From Corynebacterium singulare (lineage in GTDB: Bacteria; Actinomycetota; Actinomycetes; Mycobacteriales; Mycobacteriaceae): a stretch of 64,000 nucleotides of DNA. The position numbers and the translations under genes were made by a program. Below the pieces are notes generated by a model. That model saw nothing but the letters and a program-made list of their open reading frames with translations, did no database searches and had not been told where the DNA came from. Positions 42,232 through 49,422 of the stretch are shown piece by piece. Every line of letters begins with the position of its first letter. Positions within the stretch are counted from its first letter, which is position 1. The stretch is taken from contig NZ_CP010827.1 in assembly GCF_000833575.1 (NCBI RefSeq), positions 62,001-126,000 on the forward strand, given 5' to 3'.

Positions 42232-42252
42232 AAATGTACATCTTGTACATTT
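42232..42252. promoter_or_regulatory. AAATGTACA-tct-TGTACATTT operator of the Phd-like gene
   Basis: A perfect 9-bp inverted repeat with a 3-bp centre, starting 6 bases upstream of the antitoxin start codon and covering its -10 box. Phd-type antitoxins bind such palindromes to repress themselves. Confidence 0.75.
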
Positions 42253-42283
42253 CGGTGGGCAAGAGCCGCGGTATTTCCGGCTG

Positions 42284-43039
42284 CTACTCGTCTTTGCCAT
42301 CGATCCGCCCCGCTAAGATGCGTGGCAGCGCCTCCGCCGCGGTGGCGGTGACCATGACGTCCGCAAGCGGTGAGAGATCCGTTGGCTGCGGGGTAACTTC
42401 CACAATCGGGATGCCGCGCGCGTGGGCAATCTGTGGCAGGCCGGCGGCGGGGTAGACCACGCCGGAGGTGCCCACAATGAGCAGCGCGTCCGCGGTGGAC
42501 ATGCGGCGCTCGGCCTCGGCCCATTCGTCGTTGGGCAAAGCCTCACCGAACCACACCACGCCCGGGCGCACGAGGCCGCCGCACACGGGGCACTCGGGTG
42601 GCGTGATGCTTTCAACTGGCTCTGTTGGGAACGCAATGTCCTCGTCATATGGCGTATCGCACTCGGTGCAGCGGAAGGCAAACAAGGAGCCGTGCAGGTG
42701 GACTACGTCCTGGTTTCCGGCGCGCTCGTGCAGGTTATCGATGTTTTGGGTGGTCACCGTCATGCCGCGTGCGGCAGCAATCGCGCGGTGCCCAGCGTTG
42801 GGTTCCGCCCGCTGCGCCAGCTGGGCGCGCCACAGGTACCAGGCGAACATCGGCTCAGGATCGCTGCGCCATGCGCTTATCGACGCCATCGCCACCGGAT
42901 CCACGTTCTCCCAGATCCCTGTCTGCGCATCGCGGTACGTGGCGATGCCGCTGTCCGCGCTCATGCCCGCGCCGGTGAAAACTTCGACGTGGGTGGCATC
43001 AGAAAGAATCGAGTGCGCGCGCTCAAACAGGTGCTCCAT
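42284..43039 (-). CDS. cobB: Sir2-family NAD-dependent protein deacylase
   Basis: A 251-residue sirtuin. NAD-binding TGAGMSADSGIATYRD (about residues 22-37), catalytic TQNIDNLHERAG and HLHG (His about 115), zinc Cys pairs RCTEC and CPVCGG, RPGVVWFGEALP, and GTSGVVYPAAGLP. It removes acyl groups from lysines, using NAD. The presence of class III-type features cannot be decided with certainty; the AxxxYRxxR desuccinylase signature is not evident. A TACTCT box 6 bases before ATG 43039 suggests a leaderless mRNA starting just upstream of the DUF1648 gene. Confidence 0.92.
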   Translation of the reverse strand: MEHLFERAHSILSDATHVEVFTGAGMSADSGIATYRDAQTGIWENVDPVAMASISAWRSDPEPMFAWYLWRAQLAQRAEPNAGHRAIAAARGMTVTTQNIDNLHERAGNQDVVHLHGSLFAFRCTECDTPYDEDIAFPTEPVESITPPECPVCGGLVRPGVVWFGEALPNDEWAEAERRMSTADALLIVGTSGVVYPAAGLPQIAHARGIPIVEVTPQPTDLSPLADVMVTATAAEALPRILAGRIDGKDE

Positions 43040-43043
43040 GCAT

Positions 43044-43775
43044 CTAGAGTACGGTGATGAGCACGCAGAATGCTATGGATGCGGCGAGAGCGATGCCCAT
43101 GCGCCACAGGTAGCGGCGGCCCGGTTCGTGCGCGGTGTTGATCTGCAGCTTCGAAGGATTCATGGAAAAGACTGCCATGCACATCGGGTCTTTGGGTTCT
43201 TTGTAGACTCCCATGCCACCGGCAAGGCGGAGTGCTTCGTTGCGAACGTGTTCATCCTGGTCGGTGGGTATGGCTTTCACGTCCTTCGCGGATGTCAGCG
43301 TCAATCGGACGCCCTGAATCATGATGAACAGGGTGAAGCCTACCCACGCGGTCACGAGGAGAAAGCCCGAGAAGGGGATATCCGGTATGACGGTACCGAC
43401 GGCGGAAAGGCATAAACAGATCGTCATGGCAAACACTGTCTGGGCGATGAACGTGGCGGTCTTTTCAGCGAGCAGCTCCGCGCGCTGTGCGGTGGCCTCG
43501 GAGAAAGGAAGCGCTGACTCCGCCGGAACCTGCACTGTCTTTCGCGCCAGCGAGATCGGCGGCACGCACAACGGCAGCGCGATGGCGAATACAACGCCGA
43601 TCCACACCAAAGCGGTGGCGTTGAAGAAAGACTTGGGCTCGAAGCGGTCCGGGTTGCCCGAGCCATCGAAGTGGACCGGGATGGGATCGGGGACCGAGTC
43701 CCAGCGCAGCAGAATGTACATCAGTGTGAGAGCACACACCACAGCGGTGGCGACGTAATACTGGCGGATCCTCAT
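43044..43775 (-). CDS. DUF1648-domain membrane protein
   Basis: A 243-residue membrane protein. The N-terminus is DUF1648-like: a first helix, then WDSVPDPIPVHFDGSGNPDRFEPKSFFNATALVWIGVVFAIALPL (pattern 'lPd.iP.Hf...G.pdr...k'). Further helices lie at about residues 105-130, 138-158 and 220-242. The role of DUF1648 proteins is not settled; some are linked to immunity to bacteriocins. ATG 43775 follows TAAGCT by exactly 7 bases. A broken second copy of its beginning lies at 44171-44330. Confidence 0.8.
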   Translation of the reverse strand: MRIRQYYVATAVVCALTLMYILLRWDSVPDPIPVHFDGSGNPDRFEPKSFFNATALVWIGVVFAIALPLCVPPISLARKTVQVPAESALPFSEATAQRAELLAEKTATFIAQTVFAMTICLCLSAVGTVIPDIPFSGFLLVTAWVGFTLFIMIQGVRLTLTSAKDVKAIPTDQDEHVRNEALRLAGGMGVYKEPKDPMCMAVFSMNPSKLQINTAHEPGRRYLWRMGIALAASIAFCVLITVL

Positions 43776-43827
43776 GGCAGTGAGCTTACAAAGGGGGTGA
43801 CTGGTTGTTCGATGAAGGGGGCAAAGA

Positions 43828-43963
43828 TGGTCCCTTCATAGTGGTCTCTTTACTTTGGTCCTTTCACTGAGCAAAAGGACCATCTGGGCGCAGGAAACTG
43901 GCTGTAAAAGGTCCCTTTGCAGTGAGTAGGGACCAGAGTATGGGGACCAAACTAGAGGGACCA
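43828..43963. repeat. Cluster of eight TGGTCCC/GGGACCA motifs
   Basis: The motif occurs at 43828, 43842 (TGGTCTCTT variant), 43856 and 43909 in one orientation, and at 43874, 43928, 43942 and 43956 in the other. TGGTCCTTT (43856-43864) and AAAGGACCA (43874-43882) make a perfect 9-bp stem. No ORF is supported here. It lies upstream of the DUF1648 gene and downstream of the rhodanese remnant. Confidence 0.65.
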
Positions 43964-44008
43964 TGTGGCACGGCGGCGTAGAGATGGTGGGAGCCGCCGG
44001 CTGAGGGG

Positions 44009-44170
44009 TTAGAGAATGTCGCGGCGGGCGGCCTCGGCCTCGGACTCAAGCTCGGAAATGTGTTCTTGCCAGGCGGTGATGCCGCCGCGCAGCGAGTAGA
44101 CGTTGCTGAAGCCGCGGGCGCGCAGGGCGTCGACTGCTTGCGCGGAGTAGAAGATGGTGACACCTGCAGC
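44009..44170 (-). pseudogene. 3' remnant of a second moeB/rhodanese gene
   Basis: On the minus strand the frame ending in TAA at 44011-44009 reads AQAVDALRARGFSNVYSLRGG, nearly identical to the end of the intact rhodanese domain at 45269 (AQAVEALRARGFSNVYSLRGG), with strong DNA identity over about 90 bp. Only the last 45 or so codons remain, without the active-site Cys. The tail beyond the match (WQEHISELESEAEAARRDIL) differs from the intact gene. It is joined directly to a DUF1648 fragment. Confidence 0.8.
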
Positions 44171-44330
44171 GGTAACGCTATAGCGCATATCAGAGCCGTT
44201 GCGTTGAGGACAGACTTCGGATCGAAGCGGTCAGGGATGGGACCTGGGGCCGAGTCCTTGCGCCGCAGTTTGGCCCCAGCGTAAGAGCACACACCGCAGT
44301 GGTGGCGACGTAATACTGGCGGGTCTGCAT
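44171..44330 (-). pseudogene. 5' remnant of a second DUF1648 gene
   Basis: Starting at ATG 44330 the minus strand reads MQTRQYYVATTAVCALTL, closely matching the start of the intact DUF1648 gene (MRIRQYYVATAVVCALTL). An internal deletion and frameshifts then follow; another frame keeps DRFDPKSVLNATAL, matching DRFEPKSFFNATAL. The fragment ends where the rhodanese remnant begins, so the junction is a deletion point. Not expected to be functional. Confidence 0.8.
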
Positions 44331-44440
44331 GACAGTGAGCTTTTAAGGCGGCCGGCTGAGTTTTCCGCGTTACATGGTCTGGGTGAGCAGGTAGAGTCGA
44401 GTCCAATCTGACCTAGAACCGGAAAGGACAGTAGCCGGCA

Positions 44441-44755
44441 ATGGAACCTTATGTTGGAATTGTCGTGATGGAGCTTGCTAAGAAGTCCAGTTCATCTGCC
44501 CAAAGCTTCTTCCGCGAGGACTTTTATATTGTGTATGCGGAGTCGGACGAGAAGGCTCGAGAACGCGTTGAAGCGATGGCGAACGAGCAGGCTGATGGTG
44601 AGGACGTGAAGGTACGGCACATCGTGGACGTCGCGCCAGCCCTCTATGGTTATGTAGATCGCGATTGTGATCTCTACTCGCGGCACTTTGCGAACCTAGA
44701 GGACTACGAGCGTTTCGAGATGAAGCTCGGCGGAACCGACCCGTTGGCTGATTAA
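44441..44755 (+). CDS. Hypothetical protein (DUF4288-like)
   Basis: A 104-residue soluble protein. The middle segment (FREDFYIVYAESDEKARERVEAMANEQ) resembles DUF4288-type proteins, in which a beta strand is followed by 'a.s.deA..ka'. Confidence in the family is only moderate. Function unknown. GAAAGGAC lies about 12 bases before the ATG. Its 3' end overlaps the convergent RelE toxin gene by 4 bp. The gene and the RelBE module lie between intact moeB and the duplication fossil. Confidence 0.6.
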   Translation: MEPYVGIVVMELAKKSSSSAQSFFREDFYIVYAESDEKARERVEAMANEQADGEDVKVRHIVDVAPALYGYVDRDCDLYSRHFANLEDYERFEMKLGGTDPLAD

Positions 44756-45015
44756 TCGTAGACTTCGCGTCGGTGACCTAAGTCAACAACAGTGACAGTG
44801 ACTGTGTTTTCGTATATTGCCGCGATAACGCGGTAGTCCCCGACTCGCCAGCGCCACAGACCGGATTTATCCCCCACGAGACCCTTGCCGCGCGAGCGCG
44901 GGTCTTCGAGTTCTGCCACTTCGCGAAGAAACCTGCTGACTCTCTTCTGCGTTGGTTTGTCTAACTTTCGGAAGGCTTTCGCACCGCGCGGCGTGAAGCT
45001 AATTCTCCACGCCAC
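44752..45015 (-). CDS. RelE/ParE-family toxin
   Basis: An 87-residue toxin: WRISFTPRGAKAFRKLDKPTQKRVSRFLREV, GLVGDKSGLWRWRVGDYRVIAAI and VVDLGHRREVYD, the full RelE-type fold with the C-terminal HRxxVY motif. RelE toxins cut mRNA in the ribosome A site. It overlaps the antitoxin gene by 17 bp, so production is coupled. The fold looks intact, with the basic residues K/R kept, so the toxin is probably active when free. Confidence 0.9.
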   Translation of the reverse strand: MAWRISFTPRGAKAFRKLDKPTQKRVSRFLREVAELEDPRSRGKGLVGDKSGLWRWRVGDYRVIAAIYENTVTVTVVDLGHRREVYD

Positions 45016-45235
45016 ATTCAGCCTCTAGGTCTTCAAGAGAAATGGTCTCTAGCTCGCCACGGCGTGCGGCCTCGGCCTCGGCCTCCAGCGCATAGACGTA
45101 TTCCAACTGGTCCAAGTAAGCGTCAAGTGCCTTTCGGAGGTAAAACGCGCCAGAACGTCCAGTCTTGGACGCCAAAGAATCAAGGCGCTCCTTTTGCTCT
45201 GCGTCAATACGCAAACTGATAACTGAACTACTCAT
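44999..45235 (-). CDS. Ribbon-helix-helix antitoxin (RelB-like, DUF6290 type)
   Basis: A 78-residue antitoxin. The N-terminus is a ribbon-helix-helix, SVISLRIDAEQKERLDSLASKTGRSGAFYLRKALDAYLDQLEYVYA, followed by a Glu-rich toxin-binding tail (EAEAEAARRGELETISLEDLEAECGV). The dimer should bind its own promoter; the inverted repeat TGTAA-acatga-TTACA overlaps the start codon. It is translated just before the toxin. Standard type II module. Confidence 0.9.
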   Translation of the reverse strand: MSSSVISLRIDAEQKERLDSLASKTGRSGAFYLRKALDAYLDQLEYVYALEAEAEAARRGELETISLEDLEAECGVEN

Positions 45236-45250
45236 GTAAACATGATTACA
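45235..45250. promoter_or_regulatory. TGTAA-acatga-TTACA operator of the RelBE module
   Basis: Perfect 5-bp arms with a 6-bp centre; the left arm overlaps the first base of the antitoxin start codon. On the minus strand TGTAAT can act as the -10 box. Typical position for antitoxin autorepression. Confidence 0.6.
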
Positions 45251-45268
45251 CGAGGTGAAGTCCCATGT

Positions 45269-46270
45269 CTAGACCCCATCGCGATGAGATTCTTGCCAGG
45301 CGTCGATGCCGCCGCGCAGTGAGTAGACGTTGCTGAAGCCGCGGGCACGCAGAGCTTCGACGGCTTGGGCGGAGCGCAGGCCGCTGGCGCAGTAGAGGAC
45401 GGCGAGGTCGGCGGGGTCGATGGGCGGGTTGTGGCCGGTGAGGATGTCATCGAGCGGGAGGTGCTGCGAGCCGGGGATGAGGGAAGCGGCGCGCTCGGGG
45501 GCGGTGCGGACGTCGATGAGCGTGGCGCCCTCTGGAACGTCGCGGACGTCGGTGGGGTTGGCCGGGCGCGCCGGGATGACGCCGCTTGCGCGCACGGGGA
45601 TGTATTCCCAGGTCCCGGCGAGGGAATCGTAGTATCCCAGCGTGCCGATGAGCGGGGTGCCGATGCCCGTGAGGAGCTTGATTGCTTCTACCGCCAGGGC
45701 GGAGCCGGCCACGCCGACGACCGGACCCAATACGCCGGCCTGCGAGCAGGAGGGCACCTGCGGATCGGTGGGGAAGAGATCCTCATAGACCGGTCCGTGG
45801 CCGGAGTGGAAAACGGAAAGCTGCGCGTCATAGCCCAGGAGCGAGGCCCACACGTGTGGAATGCCCAGTTCGTGGGCGGCCCAGGAAGCCAAGTGGCGGG
45901 AGTAGAAGTTATCGGTGCCGTCGATGATGAGGTCGGCCCCGCGCAGCTGCGCCAGGGCGGTATCAGGCGTGAGGCGCGAGAACTGCTCGATGGTGCATTC
46001 CGGGTTGAGAGCGTTCAAGGCTGCTGCGGCGGATTCGGTTTTGGGCTGGCCCACGGTCGCCGTGGTGTGGATGACCTGGCGGTGCAGGTTGGAGAGGGAG
46101 ACGAGGTCGTCGTCGAAAAGCAGGATGCGCCCCACGCCCGCGCCTGCCAGGTAGAGCAGGGCAGGTGAGCCGAGGCCGCCAGCACCAATGACGGCGACTG
46201 TGGAAGTGTGAAGCCGTTGCTGTGTGGAGGTTCCCCAGAGGGCTTCCTGTCGTGCGTAGCGTGAACTCAT
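45269..46270 (-). CDS. moeB: MoeB/MoeZ-type adenylyltransferase with C-terminal rhodanese domain
   Basis: A 333-residue E1-like enzyme that adenylates the C-terminal glycine of MoaD (or other sulfur-carrier proteins), with a rhodanese domain to supply sulfur. ThiF part: VAVIGAGGLGSPALLYLAGAGVGRI (about residue 27), DLVSLSNLHRQ (Asp and Arg) and IDGTDNFYSRHL (catalytic Asp). The zinc Cys motifs are missing. Rhodanese part from about residue 235: LIDVRTAPERAAS and active-site loop YCASGLRS (Cys about 300). It belongs with moaE, mog, moeA and moaD, from which it is separated by the lipoprotein/IS block. Confidence 0.9.
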   Translation of the reverse strand: MSSRYARQEALWGTSTQQRLHTSTVAVIGAGGLGSPALLYLAGAGVGRILLFDDDLVSLSNLHRQVIHTTATVGQPKTESAAAALNALNPECTIEQFSRLTPDTALAQLRGADLIIDGTDNFYSRHLASWAAHELGIPHVWASLLGYDAQLSVFHSGHGPVYEDLFPTDPQVPSCSQAGVLGPVVGVAGSALAVEAIKLLTGIGTPLIGTLGYYDSLAGTWEYIPVRASGVIPARPANPTDVRDVPEGATLIDVRTAPERAASLIPGSQHLPLDDILTGHNPPIDPADLAVLYCASGLRSAQAVEALRARGFSNVYSLRGGIDAWQESHRDGV

Positions 46271-46292
46271 TTTGAAGTGCTCCGAGCTCTTC

Positions 46293-46508
46293 CTAGGCTT
46301 TTGCCTTGATTTCTATTGTTTCCTGCAGCGGATTCTGATTAAAGAATTCGGTTTCAATCCCGGTTGGTGTCGATATTCTAAGCTTCGGCGGAATCGTGCT
46401 TCGTCCTACCTCGACGCTCACTCGAACGTTATCCACGCCCTTGATGGCCATCAGTGTGTTGACCTTGATGACGAGTTTACCTTTGCCAGGAACGCCGGCT
46501 AGGCGCAT
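46293..46508 (-). CDS. Small hypothetical protein upstream of moeB
   Basis: A 71-residue protein, basic N-terminus (MRLAGVPGKGKLVIKVNTLMAIKGVDNVRVSVEVGR broken into short beta-type segments) and no membrane segment. The frame continues open upstream to the hairpin at 46545, where a stop lies, so a longer product without ATG is conceivable. AT-richer than moeB. It ends 22 bp before moeB on the same strand. No family recognised; it may be a remnant of the acquired block. Confidence 0.4.
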   Translation of the reverse strand: MRLAGVPGKGKLVIKVNTLMAIKGVDNVRVSVEVGRSTIPPKLRISTPTGIETEFFNQNPLQETIEIKAKA

Positions 46509-46544
46509 CAGCCAGGCAGTAGACTTGCGATTTCCACGCGAGGT

Positions 46545-46569
46545 GAAGAGCCGAAAAATAATGCTCTTC
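46545..46569. terminator. GAAGAGC/GCTCTTC hairpin behind the lipoprotein gene
   Basis: GAAGAGC (46545-46551) and GCTCTTC (46563-46569) form a 7-bp stem with an A-rich 11-base loop, 6 bp past the lipoprotein stop. There is no clear U-tract. The left edge of the 1,198-bp repeat (46551) cuts through this hairpin; in the second copy (near 49423) its first arm is replaced by the IS end. Confidence 0.5.
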
Positions 46570-47748
46570 TAGACGTTAATCCGTCCGTTTATCGAAAGGG
46601 TAAATAGACATCGGAATTGTGTATGCCCCATGTGCAGTACTACCTTGCATAAGCTGGCTAAGCTTCGCGATATGCGTGCCATCCTTATCCGCAACTGGGT
46701 CCTTGAATGAAAAAGAATGTACGCGAAGCTCCTCAGCACCGTCAATCGGCTGAGTCACGATGTGTACATTTCCGCCGTCGATCGTTGCAGATACAGGACG
46801 GCGATCTGTGCCGATTAGGGGTTCAGTTTCTTTAACTTCCTGATGCTCGAGATCAACTGCCACGATCGTTCCTCGACTTGTAAAGTACGACACGCTTCCT
46901 TCTTCGTAGCGAGATGACCTATTTACGCCTGGTATCGGCAGCCCTTCGATCCTTCCTTCATGCATCAAAGTTGGTTTTTCATTCGGGCTACCAACCGAGA
47001 CAACGTCCGCACCGCCAATATCGTCAGGAAATGAAATATATGATTTTTCTTTCCCACAGCCAAGAGTAGAGAAGTATTCGGATGCGACTGTTCCGGCAGG
47101 CGTATCAAGGCGAGATTCAGACAACAACCCGTCGGTTCCCATACGCACAAGTGTTAATCCGCTTCCGTCATCTTCATCACGTTCTAGCCAGACAGCTGTT
47201 TCATTAGTACAAGCCCTTAACGCGACTGGTCTCCTATCGCGAGGTACCGCGCTTGTAGTTTCCTTAGTTGCGAGCACAATGCGGCTCGAATACGGACTAT
47301 CACTCGTGCTTTCATTAAAAACAAATACTGCTGTTTTATTGTCCACAGAACCAGCAGAAGTTGTTTGGGTTGGTAGGCCTAAACCTTCGAGTGGTTTCTC
47401 AGATTGCTTGCGAAAATCTGAATCGAAGACAACCAACTGATCCTTATCTGGAGCTACATACCCTTCACCAAGTCTTTCCATCGAAGGGTTATACACCGAT
47501 GCAAGTTCAGCGAGAGAGCCTACCTCGTCAGTGCTCGTTCCAAAAACATAATTGGGATTGCTTGCGGAAGGAGCTGCAGAGACAGCTCTAGCGATCCCAC
47601 CCCATTCCCAAGTGGCAAAAGATTTCGATGTTTGTGAACGCTCTTGCGCACACGAAGAAACGACAAGTGCACAGACGCCTAGAGCGTAAACCGCTAGGAG
47701 TTTTCGAAGTAGTGCTATGAGCATTGCGCTTTCACTTTCTGAATCTAA
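46551..47748. repeat. 1,198-bp direct repeat, copy A (inferred IS target duplication)
   Basis: This segment is repeated at 49423-50620 with identical length and, at every place I compared, identical sequence; the encoded 382-residue proteins are identical. It abuts the left end of the IS element. The boundary with outside sequence is ambiguous by one base (a shared G). It carries the entire lipoprotein gene, 25 bp after its stop and 24 bp before its start. Confidence 0.9.
46576..47724 (-). CDS. Lipoprotein of unknown function, copy A
   Basis: A 382-residue secreted lipoprotein: short basic start, hydrophobic core (LLAVYALGVCALVVSSC) and lipobox VSSC with Cys25. The mature part is rich in Ser/Thr/Asp and beta-type repeats (RDRRPVALRA, TDRRPVSATI), suggesting a beta-propeller-like fold, which is inference. 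Identical to copy B at 49448. In this copy the upstream DNA is the IS end, so the native promoter is lost and expression would rely on read-through or an IS promoter. Lower G+C than the flanking molybdopterin genes. Confidence 0.85.
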   Translation of the reverse strand: MLIALLRKLLAVYALGVCALVVSSCAQERSQTSKSFATWEWGGIARAVSAAPSASNPNYVFGTSTDEVGSLAELASVYNPSMERLGEGYVAPDKDQLVVFDSDFRKQSEKPLEGLGLPTQTTSAGSVDNKTAVFVFNESTSDSPYSSRIVLATKETTSAVPRDRRPVALRACTNETAVWLERDEDDGSGLTLVRMGTDGLLSESRLDTPAGTVASEYFSTLGCGKEKSYISFPDDIGGADVVSVGSPNEKPTLMHEGRIEGLPIPGVNRSSRYEEGSVSYFTSRGTIVAVDLEHQEVKETEPLIGTDRRPVSATIDGGNVHIVTQPIDGAEELRVHSFSFKDPVADKDGTHIAKLSQLMQGSTAHGAYTIPMSIYPFDKRTD

Positions 47749-49422
47749 CCTGACTTAGGCCAATTTAGTGCGGAAGTTCGTGGCCGGTGATTGCCTGGAT
47801 GGTGGCGGTGAGGTCGGGCGGGAGTGGTACGGCGGCGTGAATGGTTTCGCTGCCAATGACGAGTTGAAAGCTGCGGTATTTCTTGAGTGTTCTCACGAGG
47901 CGCTTGATGGATTGACCACTGCGGGTCTCCATCAGGTGGGCCACGGCTAGTGCTGCCATCACAATATGGAGATGTGCTGTGATCGAGTCTTGTTTCCTGG
48001 CGTAGATTGGGCGTGCTTTCAGGTCTGATTTCGACATCCGAAACGATTTCTCAATGTTGAATAGCCTGCGGTAATGCCCGATAACCTCCTGGGCGTCAAG
48101 AGCGGTCAGGTCGGTTTCATAGCCTTTAATTCCGGCTAGGGCTCGGTGTTTGGCAGCAAGAGCGTAGTTGACCTTCTTGTTCGGGGCGGAAAGATCGATA
48201 TAGCGGTTGCGCTTGATAGCGATATCGCCGTCAACAGCGCGTTTGGCTTTTGCGACTTGCTCTTTGATTCCGCGCAGGCTGCGTCTGGCCCGGTCGTGGG
48301 AGTACTGGTAATGCGTCACCGTATTTGGGGTTGTGTGTTTGCGCCCATCGCTTGCCGAGGCTTGTGTCCAGATCTGGCCGTGGGTGTAGTCTTCACCGGG
48401 GTTTTCCCGCCGCCAGGTTTCAATTACCTCTGGCACGGTGGGGGTTTTCACCGACAAAATGTAGTGCAGCCCTGCGTCAATGAGTGCTTGTTTGTTCGCT
48501 GCTGAAAACATGCCTGCATCAGCAACGACGGTGACCTCGTCGAGCTGGTAGGCCTCTTGGAACCGTGTGATCATCGGCAGCATCGTGTGGGTTTCTGCCG
48601 AGTTGCCAGCAAACGCGCCAACATGCAGTGGAAACCCGGTGGCATCAGTAAGCAGCCCGACAAGGATTTGTGGCTCTACACGGCGCTCTTTGGAAAACCC
48701 GGGTTTGCGAAGCTCATCAGGAGTATCGGTTTCAAAGTACAAGGTGGTCACGTCGTACAAGATGAATGCGCCTGGCCCGATACCTGCATGATGGGCCAAC
48801 ACTTGGGTTAGTGTCTCCCCAAACGATTCGGTCGCGAAGGTGGGAAGACGCCTCTGGATAGTGCGGTAGCTTGCGCTGGTGATGCCAACCTCGGCAAGAG
48901 TCTCGATGGAATCCAGCTTTGAGCCGGGATGGATGATCCGGGCACGCACCAGATCGCGAAACACCGGATCATCACCGCTTGCTGCAGCAAGGCCTAACTC
49001 GTTGAAACACGCATCAATACAGTCCAGCAAGTATCCGGCACGCTGACCGACTACCGGCAGCGGGTTGGAAACGCTGCCTGTTGCCGGTGGGATGTGTTTC
49101 ACCTCGCCGAAGTCCATTGCGAGTTGGTCACCATCGACGATGCGTTGAGCTTCAGCTCTTAAAAGCGCAAGCTCAGACTCTGAATGTGCTGAGCCGATAT
49201 GCTTCATCCTTTTCGCACCTTTGCGTTCAGAGAACACCACCTGCACCGCCGTCGCCCCAGAAGCGGTCTTGACGGTGCGAATATAAGGACTCACAAAAAT
49301 CAGACTACTGAACACCCCCGGCACTACCCACTTAGTGCGGAAAAATTCCTCCCCGCCGATGAAAACCAACAGGTAACAGTGTCAAGAGTGACGTTACTCA
49401 CCCACCCATGACCTAAGTCAGG
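47749..49422 (-). mobile_element. IS1634/IS1549-type insertion sequence
   Basis: A 1,674-bp element with terminal inverted repeats CCTGACTTAGG at 47749 and CCTAAGTCAGG ending at 49422; similarity extends to about 14 bp with one mismatch. It contains one transposase gene. It is flanked on both sides by the same 1,198-bp sequence. IS1549 and IS1634 are known to make long, variable direct repeats on insertion, which fits this picture. Confidence 0.92.
47765..49294 (-). CDS. IS1634-family DDE transposase
   Basis: A 509-residue transposase starting at GTG 49294 (VSPYIRTVKTASGATAVQVV, the family's usual beginning); a TTG frame extends to 49369 but looks less likely. Catalytic acids are in LYDVTTLYFET (about residue 180), TVVADAGMFSAANKQAL (about 258) and YRRLFNIEKSFRMSKSDLK (Glu and Lys of the E-6-K pattern, about 435). 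The frame is intact, so the element may still be mobile. The stop lies 16 bp from the left end of the element. Confidence 0.92.
   Translation of the reverse strand: MSPYIRTVKTASGATAVQVVFSERKGAKRMKHIGSAHSESELALLRAEAQRIVDGDQLAMDFGEVKHIPPATGSVSNPLPVVGQRAGYLLDCIDACFNELGLAAASGDDPVFRDLVRARIIHPGSKLDSIETLAEVGITSASYRTIQRRLPTFATESFGETLTQVLAHHAGIGPGAFILYDVTTLYFETDTPDELRKPGFSKERRVEPQILVGLLTDATGFPLHVGAFAGNSAETHTMLPMITRFQEAYQLDEVTVVADAGMFSAANKQALIDAGLHYILSVKTPTVPEVIETWRRENPGEDYTHGQIWTQASASDGRKHTTPNTVTHYQYSHDRARRSLRGIKEQVAKAKRAVDGDIAIKRNRYIDLSAPNKKVNYALAAKHRALAGIKGYETDLTALDAQEVIGHYRRLFNIEKSFRMSKSDLKARPIYARKQDSITAHLHIVMAALAVAHLMETRSGQSIKRLVRTLKKYRSFQLVIGSETIHAAVPLPPDLTATIQAITGHELPH

Noticed and set aside
43864-44406. 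180-codon minus-strand ORF
   Set aside because: It runs through two gene fragments in mixed frames; matches to DUF1648 and rhodanese occur in different frames, so it is a pseudogene region.
44009-45100. Similarity between the RelB tail (LEAEAEAARRGEL) and the tail of the rhodanese remnant (LESEAEAARRDIL)
   Set aside because: Both are low-complexity Glu/Ala/Arg stretches; the RelB tail fits its own family, so common origin is not supported.
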